Below, one piece after another: positions 33,748 through 41,227 of a DNA stretch of 64,000 bases. The position numbers were made by a program, and so were the translations under genes. Every line of letters begins with the position of its first letter. The stretch's first letter is position 1. The notes under the pieces were generated by a model that saw only the letters and a program-made list of their open reading frames with translations, was not told the DNA's origin and searched no databases. Source of the stretch: Bog-375 sp049587755. GTDB taxonomy: Bacteria > Acidobacteriota > Terriglobia > Bryobacterales > Bryobacteraceae. Where the stretch lies: the NCBI GenBank assembly GCA_049587755.1, contig JBAVEN010000111.1, positions 62,001 to 126,000 of the forward strand, written 5' to 3'.

Positions 33748-35442
33748 TCAGGCCTCGGACGCTCCGGGCCGAAGCTTCACGCCGTTCAAGTGGTTCAGTG
33801 CATCGATCGGAATTACTTCGTGTTTGTCAGTCTGTTCCGCATCAGCTTCAGATGCTGCCCCTTTCGCGGCAACTCCGATGACGCGATTATTGGCATCCAG
33901 CACAGGACCACCGCTGTTGCCGATTATGATGTTGGCATCGACGAGAATTCTGCGAAACCCTGACACCATCCTAAATGCTGTCACTTCGCCGTTCCTAAGC
34001 GCACACTGATTACCGGGGGCGTAGTTGGGGAATCCGAGCAGCCTGATGGGCTGAGATTGTCGAAGGGTAGTGGGGTCGCCGGGCGGCAGTTCGATGTCGT
34101 GGTGAACGCCTGGAACCTCAAGTACTGCTAAGTCGAGGTATTCATCCGTTGCCACAATTCTAACCGGATACTCGATGTGCGATTCCTGTGCCCGGATCGC
34201 CCGCGTTTGCGGACGCAGGACGTGGGCGCAAGTGACAAGGCCTACGCCGGCCAAGAAGAACGCCGTTCCCTGTTCGCTCACCATGTTCTGACCACTGCCG
34301 GCGAGGGCCTCCAACACCCAGACCGCGTCCTTTGCAAGCTCGATACTCGTATTCGGTCCAACAGCGGATGTGAACTTGAAGGTAGGATCGAGGCGTGCGT
34401 ACTCTCGGAGCAGCCGAATGCACACGGAGTCGGCTGTGCCCCGAACCATCGCGAGGAAGTCCAGCTTGCCTTTAACGACACGCTTGAATGAAGGGGGCGG
34501 GGACTTCGGGTTGCGGGGCTTCCTGTCGTATCGCTTGCGGAACTCAGCCTCCGCAAGGTCCGGGCCGAATCGCCGCCAAGCATGAAGCATAGCCCGGACT
34601 TGATTTACATACTGCCGCCTGACGTTCGGGAACTGATTCACGGTTAAGCCGGTCACCGCTTGGCGTCGACCCCTGGTTTGGAGGCGGGTCTTGAGAGCAT
34701 TGAGCTGAAACCCGTTGTCGCTCACGGCCTTCTCAAGTTCACCTCCCGACATCGTTTCTGGCCCTCCTGGCCCCACGACTATCCGTGCAAGGGACTTGGG
34801 AAACGAATTCGCGCGCGTCGAGAACGTTAGATCGTCCGCGTAACGAGAATACAGGCAGTTGTATCGCTGCGCGAGCTTTTGTAGGTCCGCATCTAACTTT
34901 GCGCACACCATGTTAGAAACGACGGGGGATGTTGGTGCGCCCTGTGGTAATCCGTTTTCGAAACAACAAACTTGCGCAAGGACGGTCGCTGCCTCTGGGG
35001 CTAGCGCGTAAGGCCTTGCAATGAACATCCCCCGGACGCGCCCGAAGTTAATGGAAGGAAAGAAATCCTTGAGGTCGAGATTCAGGATGAACCTCGCGCC
35101 GACATGCAGCCTCGCATTTGAGACTATGCTGCGTGAGCTCACGAACCCGTGAACGGGGTGCCGAGGCTCGTAGACACACTGCAGGGCTTGATTGAGCTTC
35201 TTCTGAATAAGCTTCAGTGCGGTCACGGGACTTTGGATCTCGCGAAGCCCTCCCGAGCTTTTCGCAATGTTGAATTTCGTGTAGCGTTTCGCGCCTTTGA
35301 CCACGAAGAGGTGATACGTCAACTGCTGTAGAGAAACATCCAAGAAAGCCGCAACATCCGAACGCGACTTCAGGTCGAGGAATTTCCTCTTCAGTTCATC
35401 TGGCGGGTCCGTTAACGCGAGGCTTTTACGTTTGGTGGGCAC
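33748..35442 (-). CDS. Retron reverse transcriptase fused to trypsin-like serine protease
   Basis: A 564-residue fusion. The RT half has the retron-specific NAxxH motif (Asn109-His113), motif A LDLKDFFPSI (about 122-131), LPQGAPTSPVVSN (165-177), catalytic YADD (201-204) and the retron VTG triplet (263-265, in VTGLTVN). Residues about 385-550 form a trypsin-like domain with His407 (GLVTCAHVL), Asp437 (EYLDLAVLEV) and Ser510 (GNSGGPVLD). Retron RTs make multicopy single-stranded DNA (msDNA) from a cognate RNA; many retrons are anti-phage systems with an effector, here presumably the protease. GTG 35442 is the start; a GGGAG lies somewhat far (13 bases) upstream. The gene is lower in GC than its neighbours and stands alone, suggesting transfer. 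A candidate msr-msd is at 35512-35642. Confidence 0.9.
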   Translation of the reverse strand: MPTKRKSLALTDPPDELKRKFLDLKSRSDVAAFLDVSLQQLTYHLFVVKGAKRYTKFNIAKSSGGLREIQSPVTALKLIQKKLNQALQCVYEPRHPVHGFVSSRSIVSNARLHVGARFILNLDLKDFFPSINFGRVRGMFIARPYALAPEAATVLAQVCCFENGLPQGAPTSPVVSNMVCAKLDADLQKLAQRYNCLYSRYADDLTFSTRANSFPKSLARIVVGPGGPETMSGGELEKAVSDNGFQLNALKTRLQTRGRRQAVTGLTVNQFPNVRRQYVNQVRAMLHAWRRFGPDLAEAEFRKRYDRKPRNPKSPPPSFKRVVKGKLDFLAMVRGTADSVCIRLLREYARLDPTFKFTSAVGPNTSIELAKDAVWVLEALAGSGQNMVSEQGTAFFLAGVGLVTCAHVLRPQTRAIRAQESHIEYPVRIVATDEYLDLAVLEVPGVHHDIELPPGDPTTLRQSQPIRLLGFPNYAPGNQCALRNGEVTAFRMVSGFRRILVDANIIIGNSGGPVLDANNRVIGVAAKGAASEADAEQTDKHEVIPIDALNHLNGVKLRPGASEA

Positions 35443-35511
35443 GGACGAGAGAATTCTCCCTTATGCGAAACTGGACCTCTAATCCATCATCATCGAACCG
35501 GAACAGGCACC

Positions 35512-35642
35512 GAGGACCATCGAAGCTATGGACAACCTTAACGTACCTTGCGCTGGATCAGCCGCAAAAAGCAATTGCTCGTCCGTGCCGTGGGACTTCA
35601 CTAGATTAACACGCCGTCGTTCCGCCAATTTCGATGGTCCCC
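35512..35642 (-). ncRNA. Candidate retron msr-msd RNA
   Basis: Just upstream of the RT gene, 13-bp arms close a 131-nt segment: GGGGACCATCGAA at the 5' end (minus strand, 35642-35630) and TTCGATGGTCCTC at the 3' end (35524-35512), with one G-U pair. This is where retron a1/a2 repeats sit. Inside are a stem TTGC(G)GCTG-ATC-CAGCGCAA (35567-35548) and a GCAATTGC palindrome, with G residues 4-6 nt after a1 as candidate priming sites. The 3' arm ends 69 bases before the GTG start. The exact priming guanosine and msd boundaries are not determined. Confidence 0.5.
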
Positions 35643-35666
35643 ACGCAAGGCCCCGTTTCCCCAACA

Positions 35667-35715
35667 CCCCCAGCAGCTATTGATCTCGTGAATTCCGGCT
35701 CACGGAAGCTGGGGG
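35667..35715. other. Nested hairpin upstream of the retron
   Basis: Outer arms CCCCCAGC (35667-35674) and GCTGGGGG (35708-35715), inner arms CGTGA (35687-35691) and TCACG (35700-35704). It lies between the aldolase stop and the candidate msr-msd and could be a terminator-like barrier or part of a longer retron RNA. Confidence 0.45.
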
Positions 35716-35820
35716 CCTCCTGTTAAGGCTTGCGCATCTCCGCCGGGTGAGAGATTCACGGCGACAAAGAATTCTGCCTCAAGTCGGCGCGGGGCGGGGG
35801 CCGTCCGCTCGATCGAACGC

Positions 35821-36489
35821 CTAAGCGTGGGCGGCTGCCATTTCCGCGCGCGCTTTGGCGACGGCGGCGAGAAACTGGCGGGCACGCTCGGTGATGGCGT
35901 CAAAGCGGCCCTGCCGGATCAGGCTGGCGTCCACCAGCTCGCCGCCTACGCCCACCGCGCACGCGCCGGCCTTGAGAAAGTCGCCGATGGTTTCCAGGTT
36001 GACGCCGCCGGTGGGGATCATCTCGATCTGCGGGAACGGTCCCTTGAGCGCCTTGATATACTTGGCGCCGCCGACGTTGCCGCAGGGGAAAATCTTCACC
36101 GCGTCGGCGCCGGCTTCCCAGGCGGCCAGCACTTCGGTGGGGGTGAGGGCGCCGGGAAAAACCGGCTTGGAATAGCGCTTCGCCATTTCAATGGTGGCCG
36201 GCTTCAGGCTGGGAGAGACGATGAACTCCGCCCCGGCCAAAAGGCAGGCGCGCGCCGTTTCCGGGTCGAGCACGGTGCCGGCGCCGAGCAGCATGTTGCC
36301 GCCGAAGCGGCCGGCAAGCTTTTCGAGAACGCCCACCGCCCCAGGCACGGTCATGGTGATTTCGGCGGCGCGTATGCCGCCGGCGGCAATGGCTTCCACG
36401 GCCTGGAGCGCGGCCTCCGGGGAAGCGGCCCGCACCACCGGCACGATGGCTCCTTCGACGAGGGACGCCAGGATGTTGGCTGCTGCCAT
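35821..36489 (-). CDS. eda: KDPG/KHG aldolase (2-dehydro-3-deoxyphosphogluconate aldolase)
   Basis: Cleaves KDPG to pyruvate and glyceraldehyde 3-phosphate (Entner-Doudoroff) or related keto acids. The 222-residue TIM barrel has the KDPG aldolase order: IVPVVRAASPEAALQAVEAI, GGIRAAEITMTVPGA (Glu of EITMT), GAGTVLDPETARACLLAGAE, the Schiff-base region DAVKIFPCGNVGG (Lys near 131) and PTGGVNLETIGDFLKAGA. The start ATG at 36489 lacks a strong Shine-Dalgarno. It is divergent from the GT2 gene; two GTTAACAGATCGGC repeats lie between. Confidence 0.93.
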   Translation of the reverse strand: MAAANILASLVEGAIVPVVRAASPEAALQAVEAIAAGGIRAAEITMTVPGAVGVLEKLAGRFGGNMLLGAGTVLDPETARACLLAGAEFIVSPSLKPATIEMAKRYSKPVFPGALTPTEVLAAWEAGADAVKIFPCGNVGGAKYIKALKGPFPQIEMIPTGGVNLETIGDFLKAGACAVGVGGELVDASLIRQGRFDAITERARQFLAAVAKARAEMAAAHA

Positions 36490-36499
36490 AACCTTACAC

Positions 36500-36531
36500 G
36501 TTAACAGATCGGCACATGTTAACAGATCGGC
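36500..36531. repeat. Two direct copies of GTTAACAGATCGGC, 18-base period
   Basis: Copies at 36500-36513 and 36518-36531, in the short divergent gap between the aldolase and glycosyltransferase genes. Spacing and placement suggest a shared operator; chance tandem duplication is the alternative. Confidence 0.45.
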
Positions 36532-36533
36532 GC

Positions 36534-36539
36534 TATGCT
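36534..36539 (+). promoter_or_regulatory. Putative -10 box (TATGCT) for leaderless GT2 gene
   Basis: TATGCT ends 6 bases before TTG 36546. It sits directly after the second GTTAACAGATCGGC repeat, which would then occupy the promoter spacer. Confidence 0.35.
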
Positions 36540-36545
36540 ATTGGC

Positions 36546-37391
36546 TTGACGCCGACAGGTAATGCTGAACCGGAGAAACAGCCGCCCCGTGCCTCGGTGG
36601 CGGTGGTTTCGCACAACCGCGCGGACCGGCTGCGGAAGTGCCTGGAATCGCTCGAGCGGTCGGAGGGCCGGGAGCGGCTGCAACTGATCGTGGTGGAGAA
36701 CGGATCGAGAGACGGCAGCACACAGGTGGTCGAGGAGTTCCCGAACGTCCAGCTTATCCGCCTGCCTAAGAATTTCGGCCTCACCAAGGGGATGAACCTG
36801 GGATGGCGCGCGGCCGATGCCGAGTACGTGCTGTTTTTGCACGAAGACACGGAAGTGGAACCGGGCGCGGTGGCGCGCCTGGCCGACGCGCTGGATGCGG
36901 ACACCACGGCGGCGGCGGTTTGCCCGCTGCTGGTGGATGCCGAGGGCAACCCCGCACCACAGCTTGGCTCCTTGCCGCCGGACGGAGAATGGCATGCGGC
37001 CGAACCGGCCCCGCAGCCGGCCGCCGTCGAGTACCCGCGCGGCGCGGCCTTAATGGCACGGGTGTTTCTGATTAAGGCCGTCCGGCAAATCGATGAGCGC
37101 TACGGGCAGTTCGGCGGCGACGCCGACCTGGCGGCGCAGTTCCGCCGCGCCGGGAAGAAGATTCTGCTGGTTCCCGAGGCCCGCGTGCGCCACTACGCCG
37201 ACCGGCCGGCCGAGGCGCTGTTCCGCGCCGATTTCCTGCTCGGCCGGGCGGTTTTTGCGCACAAATACCTCGGTTTTCTGGCCGGCCTGCGGGCGCGGCT
37301 GGCTTCTGTTTTCGGTCCGCTGGCCCGGCTGCAACTCGCCGAGTTCCGCTACACCCTGGCGGGCCAGAAGATCGACGGCACTCAAGGGTGA
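36546..37391 (+). CDS. GT2-family glycosyltransferase
   Basis: A 281-residue cytoplasmic or peripheral GT-A enzyme, rhamnosyltransferase-like. Motifs: ASVAVVSHNRADRLRKCLES near 16-35, VVENGSRDGSTQVVEEF near 47-63, FGLTKGMNLGWRAADAEYVL, the metal site FLHEDTEVEPG (HEDTE in place of DxD) and YGQFGGDADLAAQFRRAGKK (the [E/D]D general-base region). TTG 36546 is preferred: a TATGCT box sits 6 bases before it and the repeats occupy the sequence around the alternative ATG 36516. Substrate unknown. Confidence 0.85.
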   Translation: MTPTGNAEPEKQPPRASVAVVSHNRADRLRKCLESLERSEGRERLQLIVVENGSRDGSTQVVEEFPNVQLIRLPKNFGLTKGMNLGWRAADAEYVLFLHEDTEVEPGAVARLADALDADTTAAAVCPLLVDAEGNPAPQLGSLPPDGEWHAAEPAPQPAAVEYPRGAALMARVFLIKAVRQIDERYGQFGGDADLAAQFRRAGKKILLVPEARVRHYADRPAEALFRADFLLGRAVFAHKYLGFLAGLRARLASVFGPLARLQLAEFRYTLAGQKIDGTQG

Positions 37392-37543
37392 GTGCGTTTC
37401 CGGCAATGCCGGCACCTTGCTGACCGGCGATTGTCTCGACGGCAAAGGCAGTGCCGCCAGGTGCACTGGCCCCGACGGGCGCACCATCTGCCCTATTCCC
37501 ATAGGTTTACGGGCGTCTGCTTACCTTCGGCAGCTAGCATTCC

Positions 37544-38050
37544 ATGCCTCCTCCGGTTAACATTGACCCTATGGAAGCTGCACTATGGATTGGCCTGCCA
37601 GCATTTGCGGCCTTGGCGTCGGGTATTTTGGCGTGGTTCGTGATGCAATCGCGGATGGAGGTCAAGCTGGCTGAAGCGCGCGAACAACTCGCCGCCGACA
37701 AGGGCGCCATCGTGGCGGAGCGGGAAGCCATGGAAGCGCAGTTGCAAACCGCCATGCGCGCAGCCCAGGAACGCGCGCACCGCGAGGCGCTGGACGCATT
37801 TCTGGGGGAGATGAAGGTGGAGCAGCGCCACTACACGCGCGAGATGCGCGGGCTGACTCAGACCCGCAAAAGCCTGGTGCTGCAGGAGCGAATGTACTTC
37901 CGCAACATTCCGCTTTCCGACTGGATCGAACACGAAATCATGGTTGGCGATGACGCCAACCTGGATCGCCTGATCCAGGATATGACCGTGTTCGAAAGAC
38001 CCGTGGTCAGCATCGCCAACGGTTCCCGCCCGCTGAAAGCCCTGGCCTGA
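37544..38050 (+). CDS. Hypothetical protein with N-terminal membrane helix and coiled coil
   Basis: A 168-residue protein: one membrane segment (about 12-33, LWIGLPAFAALASGILAWFV), then a charged coiled coil (MEVKLAEAREQLAADKGAIV to about residue 100) and a small C-terminal domain (YFRNIPLSDWIEHEIMVGDD). Family not recognised. ATG 37544 and ATG 37571 (MEAALWIG) are both possible starts; neither has a clear Shine-Dalgarno. It probably stands alone; a repeat element follows 128 bases after the stop. Confidence 0.7.
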   Translation: MPPPVNIDPMEAALWIGLPAFAALASGILAWFVMQSRMEVKLAEAREQLAADKGAIVAEREAMEAQLQTAMRAAQERAHREALDAFLGEMKVEQRHYTREMRGLTQTRKSLVLQERMYFRNIPLSDWIEHEIMVGDDANLDRLIQDMTVFERPVVSIANGSRPLKALA

Positions 38051-38177
38051 AATCCTTCCAGCGTCTTGCCCGGAGCGCGGATTTCGCAGCCGCCGCCGAC
38101 ACGGCCATCGACCCGGCCGGCAGCAGACGGGTGCACGACATAAAAGTGGACCCCTTTCCAGCGTCAGGCGCGCCTTT

Positions 38178-38368
38178 AAGCTCCGGAGGAGCGAAAGACA
38201 ATAGCCCACGGCGCAAGCCGTCGGGACAGTCGGCGCTGAGGACAAGCCCCGGAACGGGGCGGAAGAGGCTTTCGCCAACAGTCTTCCGCCCCGTTCCGGG
38301 GCTGCCAGCGAGCAACTAGATTCCACACGGCTTGCGCCGTGGGCTATAGTCTTTCGCCCTTCGGGCTG
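38178..38368. repeat. Nested inverted-repeat element, copy B
   Basis: Same plan as 8501-8690. Outer arms ATAGCCCACGGCGCAAGCCG plus T (38201-38221) and exact complement (38327-38347); inner arms AGCCCCGGAACGGGGCGGAA plus GA (38245-38266) and exact complement (38282-38303), 22 bp perfect. Where copy A has GTGAG in the arm, copy B has GCAAG, and both arms of each copy agree, so pairing is kept. Confidence 0.88.
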
Positions 38369-38491
38369 GCGCCGCCTTGCGTAGCTATACGCTCAGATAC
38401 CAGCGGATTTCCTCGGAGTACAAGACGCCACCATTTTCATGTCGCGCGCCCGCAGCAGACAGCCCGGCGCTACGGTTCGCGGCGCAACTGA

Positions 38492-38497
38492 TAAAAT
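38492..38497 (+). promoter_or_regulatory. Putative -10 box (TAAAAT) for leaderless cytochrome c gene
   Basis: TAAAAT ends 7 bases before ATG 38505; no Shine-Dalgarno. An ATG at 38496 overlaps the box and is rejected as start for that reason. Confidence 0.4.
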
Positions 38498-38504
38498 GTT
38501 GACG

Positions 38505-38831
38505 ATGAAACCACTGGGAATCATAAGTGCCTGTCTTTGCCTGGCTGCGGCGCCGTGGGCGTTGCGGGGTGCGTCGAAGGCCGATCCGGCGAAAGGGAAG
38601 GTAGTGTTCGAGAGTTGCGCCGTGTGCCACAACGCGGACAGCGCCGAAACCAAGATGGGGCCCGGACTCAAGGGCCTGTTCAAGCGGCAGAAGCTGAAGA
38701 ACGGCCAGAAGGTGACTGACGCCACCGTTCTCGCCCGTATCAATCAAGGGGGCGGCGGCATGCCTGGTTATAAAGACATGCTGACCGATGGCGAAAAGAA
38801 CGATCTGATTGCCTACCTCAAAACACTGTAG
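38505..38831 (+). CDS. Exported class I c-type cytochrome
   Basis: A 108-residue monohaem cytochrome c. The signal peptide (MKPLGIISACLCLAAAPWAL) is followed by the haem-binding CAVCH in VVFESCAVCHNADSAETKMG and the distal Met region GGGGMPGYKDMLTDGEKNDL (sixth ligand Met). It resembles mitochondrial-type cytochrome c552 fragments that shuttle electrons in the periplasm. ATG 38505 is selected by the -10 box position. It is followed 39 bases later by the signal peptidase gene. Confidence 0.88.
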   Translation: MKPLGIISACLCLAAAPWALRGASKADPAKGKVVFESCAVCHNADSAETKMGPGLKGLFKRQKLKNGQKVTDATVLARINQGGGGMPGYKDMLTDGEKNDLIAYLKTL

Positions 38832-38858
38832 CGGCGCGGCGTTCGGCGCGCATTCGCT

Positions 38859-38864
38859 ACAATG
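38859..38864 (+). promoter_or_regulatory. Putative -10 box (TACAAT) for leaderless lepB copy 1
   Basis: TACAAT is followed by 7 bases and GTG 38871. The box spans ATG 38862, so that ATG may not be transcribed. The same 15-base layout precedes copy 2. Confidence 0.4.
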
Positions 38865-38870
38865 ACAACT

Positions 38871-39710
38871 GTGGGGACTAAAGCCAAGATCGAGACTACT
38901 GAGAAGACTGCCACACCGGTGACGGCGGAAACAGCCGAAGCGCCGCGCGGAATCTGGGACCGCTACCACGCGCTGACGCGCGACGTCCACCGCGGCTTTA
39001 TCGCCGAATGGACCGTCACCATCGTCCTTCTGCTCTTTGCCACCACAAGCCTGGTGCAGGCTTTTGTGATCCCCAGCGCGTCCATGGAGAGTTCACTGCT
39101 GATTGGCGACCACGTGCTGGTGGACAAGCTAACTTACGCGCCGCCGGGCCCGATCGGCGAACATCTGCTGCCGTACCGGAACGTGCGCCGTGGCGACATC
39201 ATTGTCTTCCGCTACCCGATGGATATCAAGGAAGACTACGTGAAGCGGGCCATCGGGATTCCGGGCGATCGTATCCGGCTGGTGAACAAGCAGCTCATCC
39301 TCAACGGGCACGCGGTCAACGAGCCGTACGTGCAACACATTTTCCCGTACCTCGACCCATACCGCGACAACTTCCCCGATGCGCCGCCGGAACCCGGCGT
39401 GATGCAGCCGGCAATTGCCATGCTCACCGACGACGTGGTGAACGGCGAGCTGGTGGTGCCGCCGGGCTGCATTTTCGCCATGGGCGACAACCGGGACGAT
39501 TCGCTCGACAGCCGCTACTGGGGATTTGTACCGCGCCGGAACATCGAGGGCACGCCGGTGGTGATCTACTGGTCGTTTGAAGCTCCCACCGCCGATCTGA
39601 CTAACGGCAACATCGGCATCGACCACATCATGGACATCATCACCCACTTTTTCACCAAGACCCGCTGGTCGCGCACGCTGAAGCTGGTCCACGGCTATCC
39701 GCTGAAATGA
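38871..39710 (+). CDS. lepB: Signal peptidase I, copy 1
   Basis: LepB cleaves signal peptides of exported proteins at the periplasmic face. The 279-residue product has one membrane anchor (about 43-63, IVLLLFATTSLVQAF), catalytic Ser in PSASMESSLLIGD, catalytic Lys in KRAIGIPGDRIRL and box E GDNRDDSLDSRYWG. Length is larger than minimal enzymes because of an insert (VNEPYVQHIFPYLDPYRDNF). GTG 38871 is favoured by the promoter; ATG 38862 adds three residues. It is the first of a tandem pair with 40133-40972. Confidence 0.93.
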   Translation: MGTKAKIETTEKTATPVTAETAEAPRGIWDRYHALTRDVHRGFIAEWTVTIVLLLFATTSLVQAFVIPSASMESSLLIGDHVLVDKLTYAPPGPIGEHLLPYRNVRRGDIIVFRYPMDIKEDYVKRAIGIPGDRIRLVNKQLILNGHAVNEPYVQHIFPYLDPYRDNFPDAPPEPGVMQPAIAMLTDDVVNGELVVPPGCIFAMGDNRDDSLDSRYWGFVPRRNIEGTPVVIYWSFEAPTADLTNGNIGIDHIMDIITHFFTKTRWSRTLKLVHGYPLK

Positions 39711-39749
39711 TGAGCCGCCGTCCAAGATGGCGGCCAGCAAGGAGGGACA

Positions 39750-40064
39750 GTGCTCTGGTACCACTACGTGGCGTACTTCTTCGGGGGCGCATTCCTCGCC
39801 AACTCGTTGCCCCATCTCGGTAACGGGATCTCCGGGCGCGCCTTCCAAAGCCCATTTGCATCGCCGCCCGGGGAAGGCTTGTCCTCCGCAACCGTCAATG
39901 TCCTGTGGGGCCTCTTCAACCTTGCCGTCGGGTACGTGCTTGTCTGCCGCGTAGGCTGCTTCGGTTTGCGCAATACCGTGGATATGGTCGTCCTCGGAGC
40001 GGGTGTCTCGATCATGTCGCTAATGCTGGCACGCGCATTCGGACGGTTCCACGGAGGGCGGTAA
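39750..40064 (+). CDS. Small membrane protein between the two lepB copies
   Basis: A 104-residue product from GTG 39750, with two or three hydrophobic segments (YHYVAYFFGGAFLANSLPHL; VNVLWGLFNLAVGYVLVCRV; VVLGAGVSIMSLMLARAF). GGAGGGA lies just upstream. The family is not recognised; it resembles small two-helix membrane proteins of unknown function. It lies between the duplicated lepB genes without being duplicated itself. A hairpin overlaps its stop. Confidence 0.7.
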   Translation: MLWYHYVAYFFGGAFLANSLPHLGNGISGRAFQSPFASPPGEGLSSATVNVLWGLFNLAVGYVLVCRVGCFGLRNTVDMVVLGAGVSIMSLMLARAFGRFHGGR

Positions 40065-40086
40065 CCGGCGGTCTTTGCCGCCGGTT
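40063..40086 (+). terminator. Terminator-like hairpin overlapping stop of the small membrane gene
   Basis: Perfect 9-bp stem AACCGGCGG / CCGCCGGTT with 6-base loop, followed by CTTTGCTT. The T-tract is weak. Confidence 0.55.
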
Positions 40087-40120
40087 CTTTGCTTGCGCCG
40101 CAGCTCCGCATGCATTCGCT

Positions 40121-40126
40121 ACAATG
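40121..40126 (+). promoter_or_regulatory. Putative -10 box (TACAAT) for leaderless lepB copy 2
   Basis: TACAAT is followed by GACAACT and GTG 40133, exactly the arrangement before copy 1, showing that the duplication carried its promoter. Confidence 0.4.
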
Positions 40127-40132
40127 ACAACT

Positions 40133-40972
40133 GTGAAGGTCAAGGCCAGGATCGGGAGGGCCAGGAAGACGGATCGAGAAGTCACGGCGGACAAACCGGG
40201 TGCGCTGCGCCGCAGGTGGAACCAATACCGTGCGCTGACACGCGACGTCCACCGCGGCTTTATCGCCGAGTGGACCGTCAACGTCATCGTGCTGCTGTTC
40301 CTGTTCGCCAACGTAGTGCAGGCCTTCGTGATTCCCAGTGCGTCCATGGAGGGCACGCTGATGACGGGCGACCACCTGTTCGTGGACAAGCTGGTCTACG
40401 CCCCGCCGGGCGAGATTTCGAGCCGGCTACTCCCCTATCGCGACGTGCGCCGCGGCGATATCATCGTCCTGCGCGACCCCGTGGATCTCGACAAAGACCT
40501 GGTGAAGCGGGCGATCGGGATTCCGGGCGACCGTATCCGGCTGGTGAACAAGCAGCTCATCCTCAACGGTCACGCGGTCAACGAGCCGTACGTGCAGCAC
40601 ATTACCCCGTATATCGACCCGTACCGCGACAACTTTCCCGCGGCGCCGCCGGAGCTGGGCGTGATGCCGCTGGCCATCGCCATGCTCGCCGACCACGTGG
40701 TGAATGGCGAGGTGGTGGTGCCGCCCGGTTCCATTTTCGCCATGGGCGACAACCGCGACGACTCCCTCGACAGCCGTTACTGGGGATTTGTGCCGCGGCA
40801 GAACATCGAAGGCACGCCGGTGGTGATCTACTGGTCGTTCGACGCGCCCACCGCCGATTTGATGAACGGGAACATCGGCATTGACCACGTAGTGGACATC
40901 GTCACCCACTTCTTCACCAAGACTCGCTGGTCGCGAACGCTGAAGCTGGTTCGCGGCTATCCGCTAAAATGA
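40133..40972 (+). CDS. lepB: Signal peptidase I, copy 2
   Basis: A second LepB of 279 residues, very similar to copy 1: RGFIAEWTV anchor, catalytic Ser in PSASMEGTLMTGD, catalytic Lys in KRAIGIPGDRIRLVNKQ, GDNRDDSLDSRYWGFVPR, and an identical C-terminal THFFTKTRWSRTLKLV. Differences concentrate in the N-terminal tail and near DPVDLDKDL. Both copies keep all catalytic residues, so neither is decaying. GTG 40133 is preferred for the same promoter reason; ATG 40124 is the alternative. It precedes rpmB. Confidence 0.93.
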   Translation: MKVKARIGRARKTDREVTADKPGALRRRWNQYRALTRDVHRGFIAEWTVNVIVLLFLFANVVQAFVIPSASMEGTLMTGDHLFVDKLVYAPPGEISSRLLPYRDVRRGDIIVLRDPVDLDKDLVKRAIGIPGDRIRLVNKQLILNGHAVNEPYVQHITPYIDPYRDNFPAAPPELGVMPLAIAMLADHVVNGEVVVPPGSIFAMGDNRDDSLDSRYWGFVPRQNIEGTPVVIYWSFDAPTADLMNGNIGIDHVVDIVTHFFTKTRWSRTLKLVRGYPLK

Positions 40973-41035
40973 CGCGGCGGGCCGCGGCGATCTGCTATAC
41001 TGGACCTTTCGACTCGATCCGGAGATTTGTGCTTT

Positions 41036-41227
41036 ATGGCAAAGGTATGTGATGTTTGCGGTCGCGGACCCCAGTTCGGCAACCGCGTCAGCCACGCCCA
41101 CAACGTGACCAAGCGGCGCTGGGATCTGAACCTGCAATCGGTTCGCGCCGTGGTGAACGGGGCGTCCCGCCGCATTCGCGTTTGCACGTCCTGCATCCGC
41201 AACGGCAAGGTTCAAAAGGTCGCGTAG
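41036..41227 (+). CDS. rpmB: 50S ribosomal protein L28
   Basis: A 63-residue ribosomal protein: MAKVCDVCGRGPQFGNRVSH, then VTKRRWDLNLQSVRA and VCTSCIRNGKVQKV. Two CxxC pairs (Cys5/8, Cys49/52) make it a zinc-binding (C+) form. ATG 41036 has GGAG 15-18 bases upstream, slightly far. A TATACT box at about 40996-41001 with a leader of some 30 bases fits a conventional promoter. Confidence 0.96.
   Translation: MAKVCDVCGRGPQFGNRVSHAHNVTKRRWDLNLQSVRAVVNGASRRIRVCTSCIRNGKVQKVA

Larger units (their letters stand above)
38051..38504. other. 454-bp intergenic region around repeat copy B
   Basis: Besides the repeat element it holds only short GC-rich flanks and the cytochrome promoter box TAAAAT (38492-38497). 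No gene supported. Confidence 0.4.

Noticed and set aside
35479..35667. 62-codon minus-strand frame upstream of the RT gene
   Set aside because: It overlaps the candidate retron RNA, has no RBS and no recognisable domain; accessory retron protein not supported.
37392..37543. Apparent continuation of a reading frame after the GT2 gene (SGNAGTLLTGDCLDGKG)
   Set aside because: Short, no start or RBS, and no match I can name; left as intergenic.
38131..38160. IS-end-like sequence (ATAAAAGTGGACC) beside repeat copy B
   Set aside because: No partner end, target duplication or transposase nearby.
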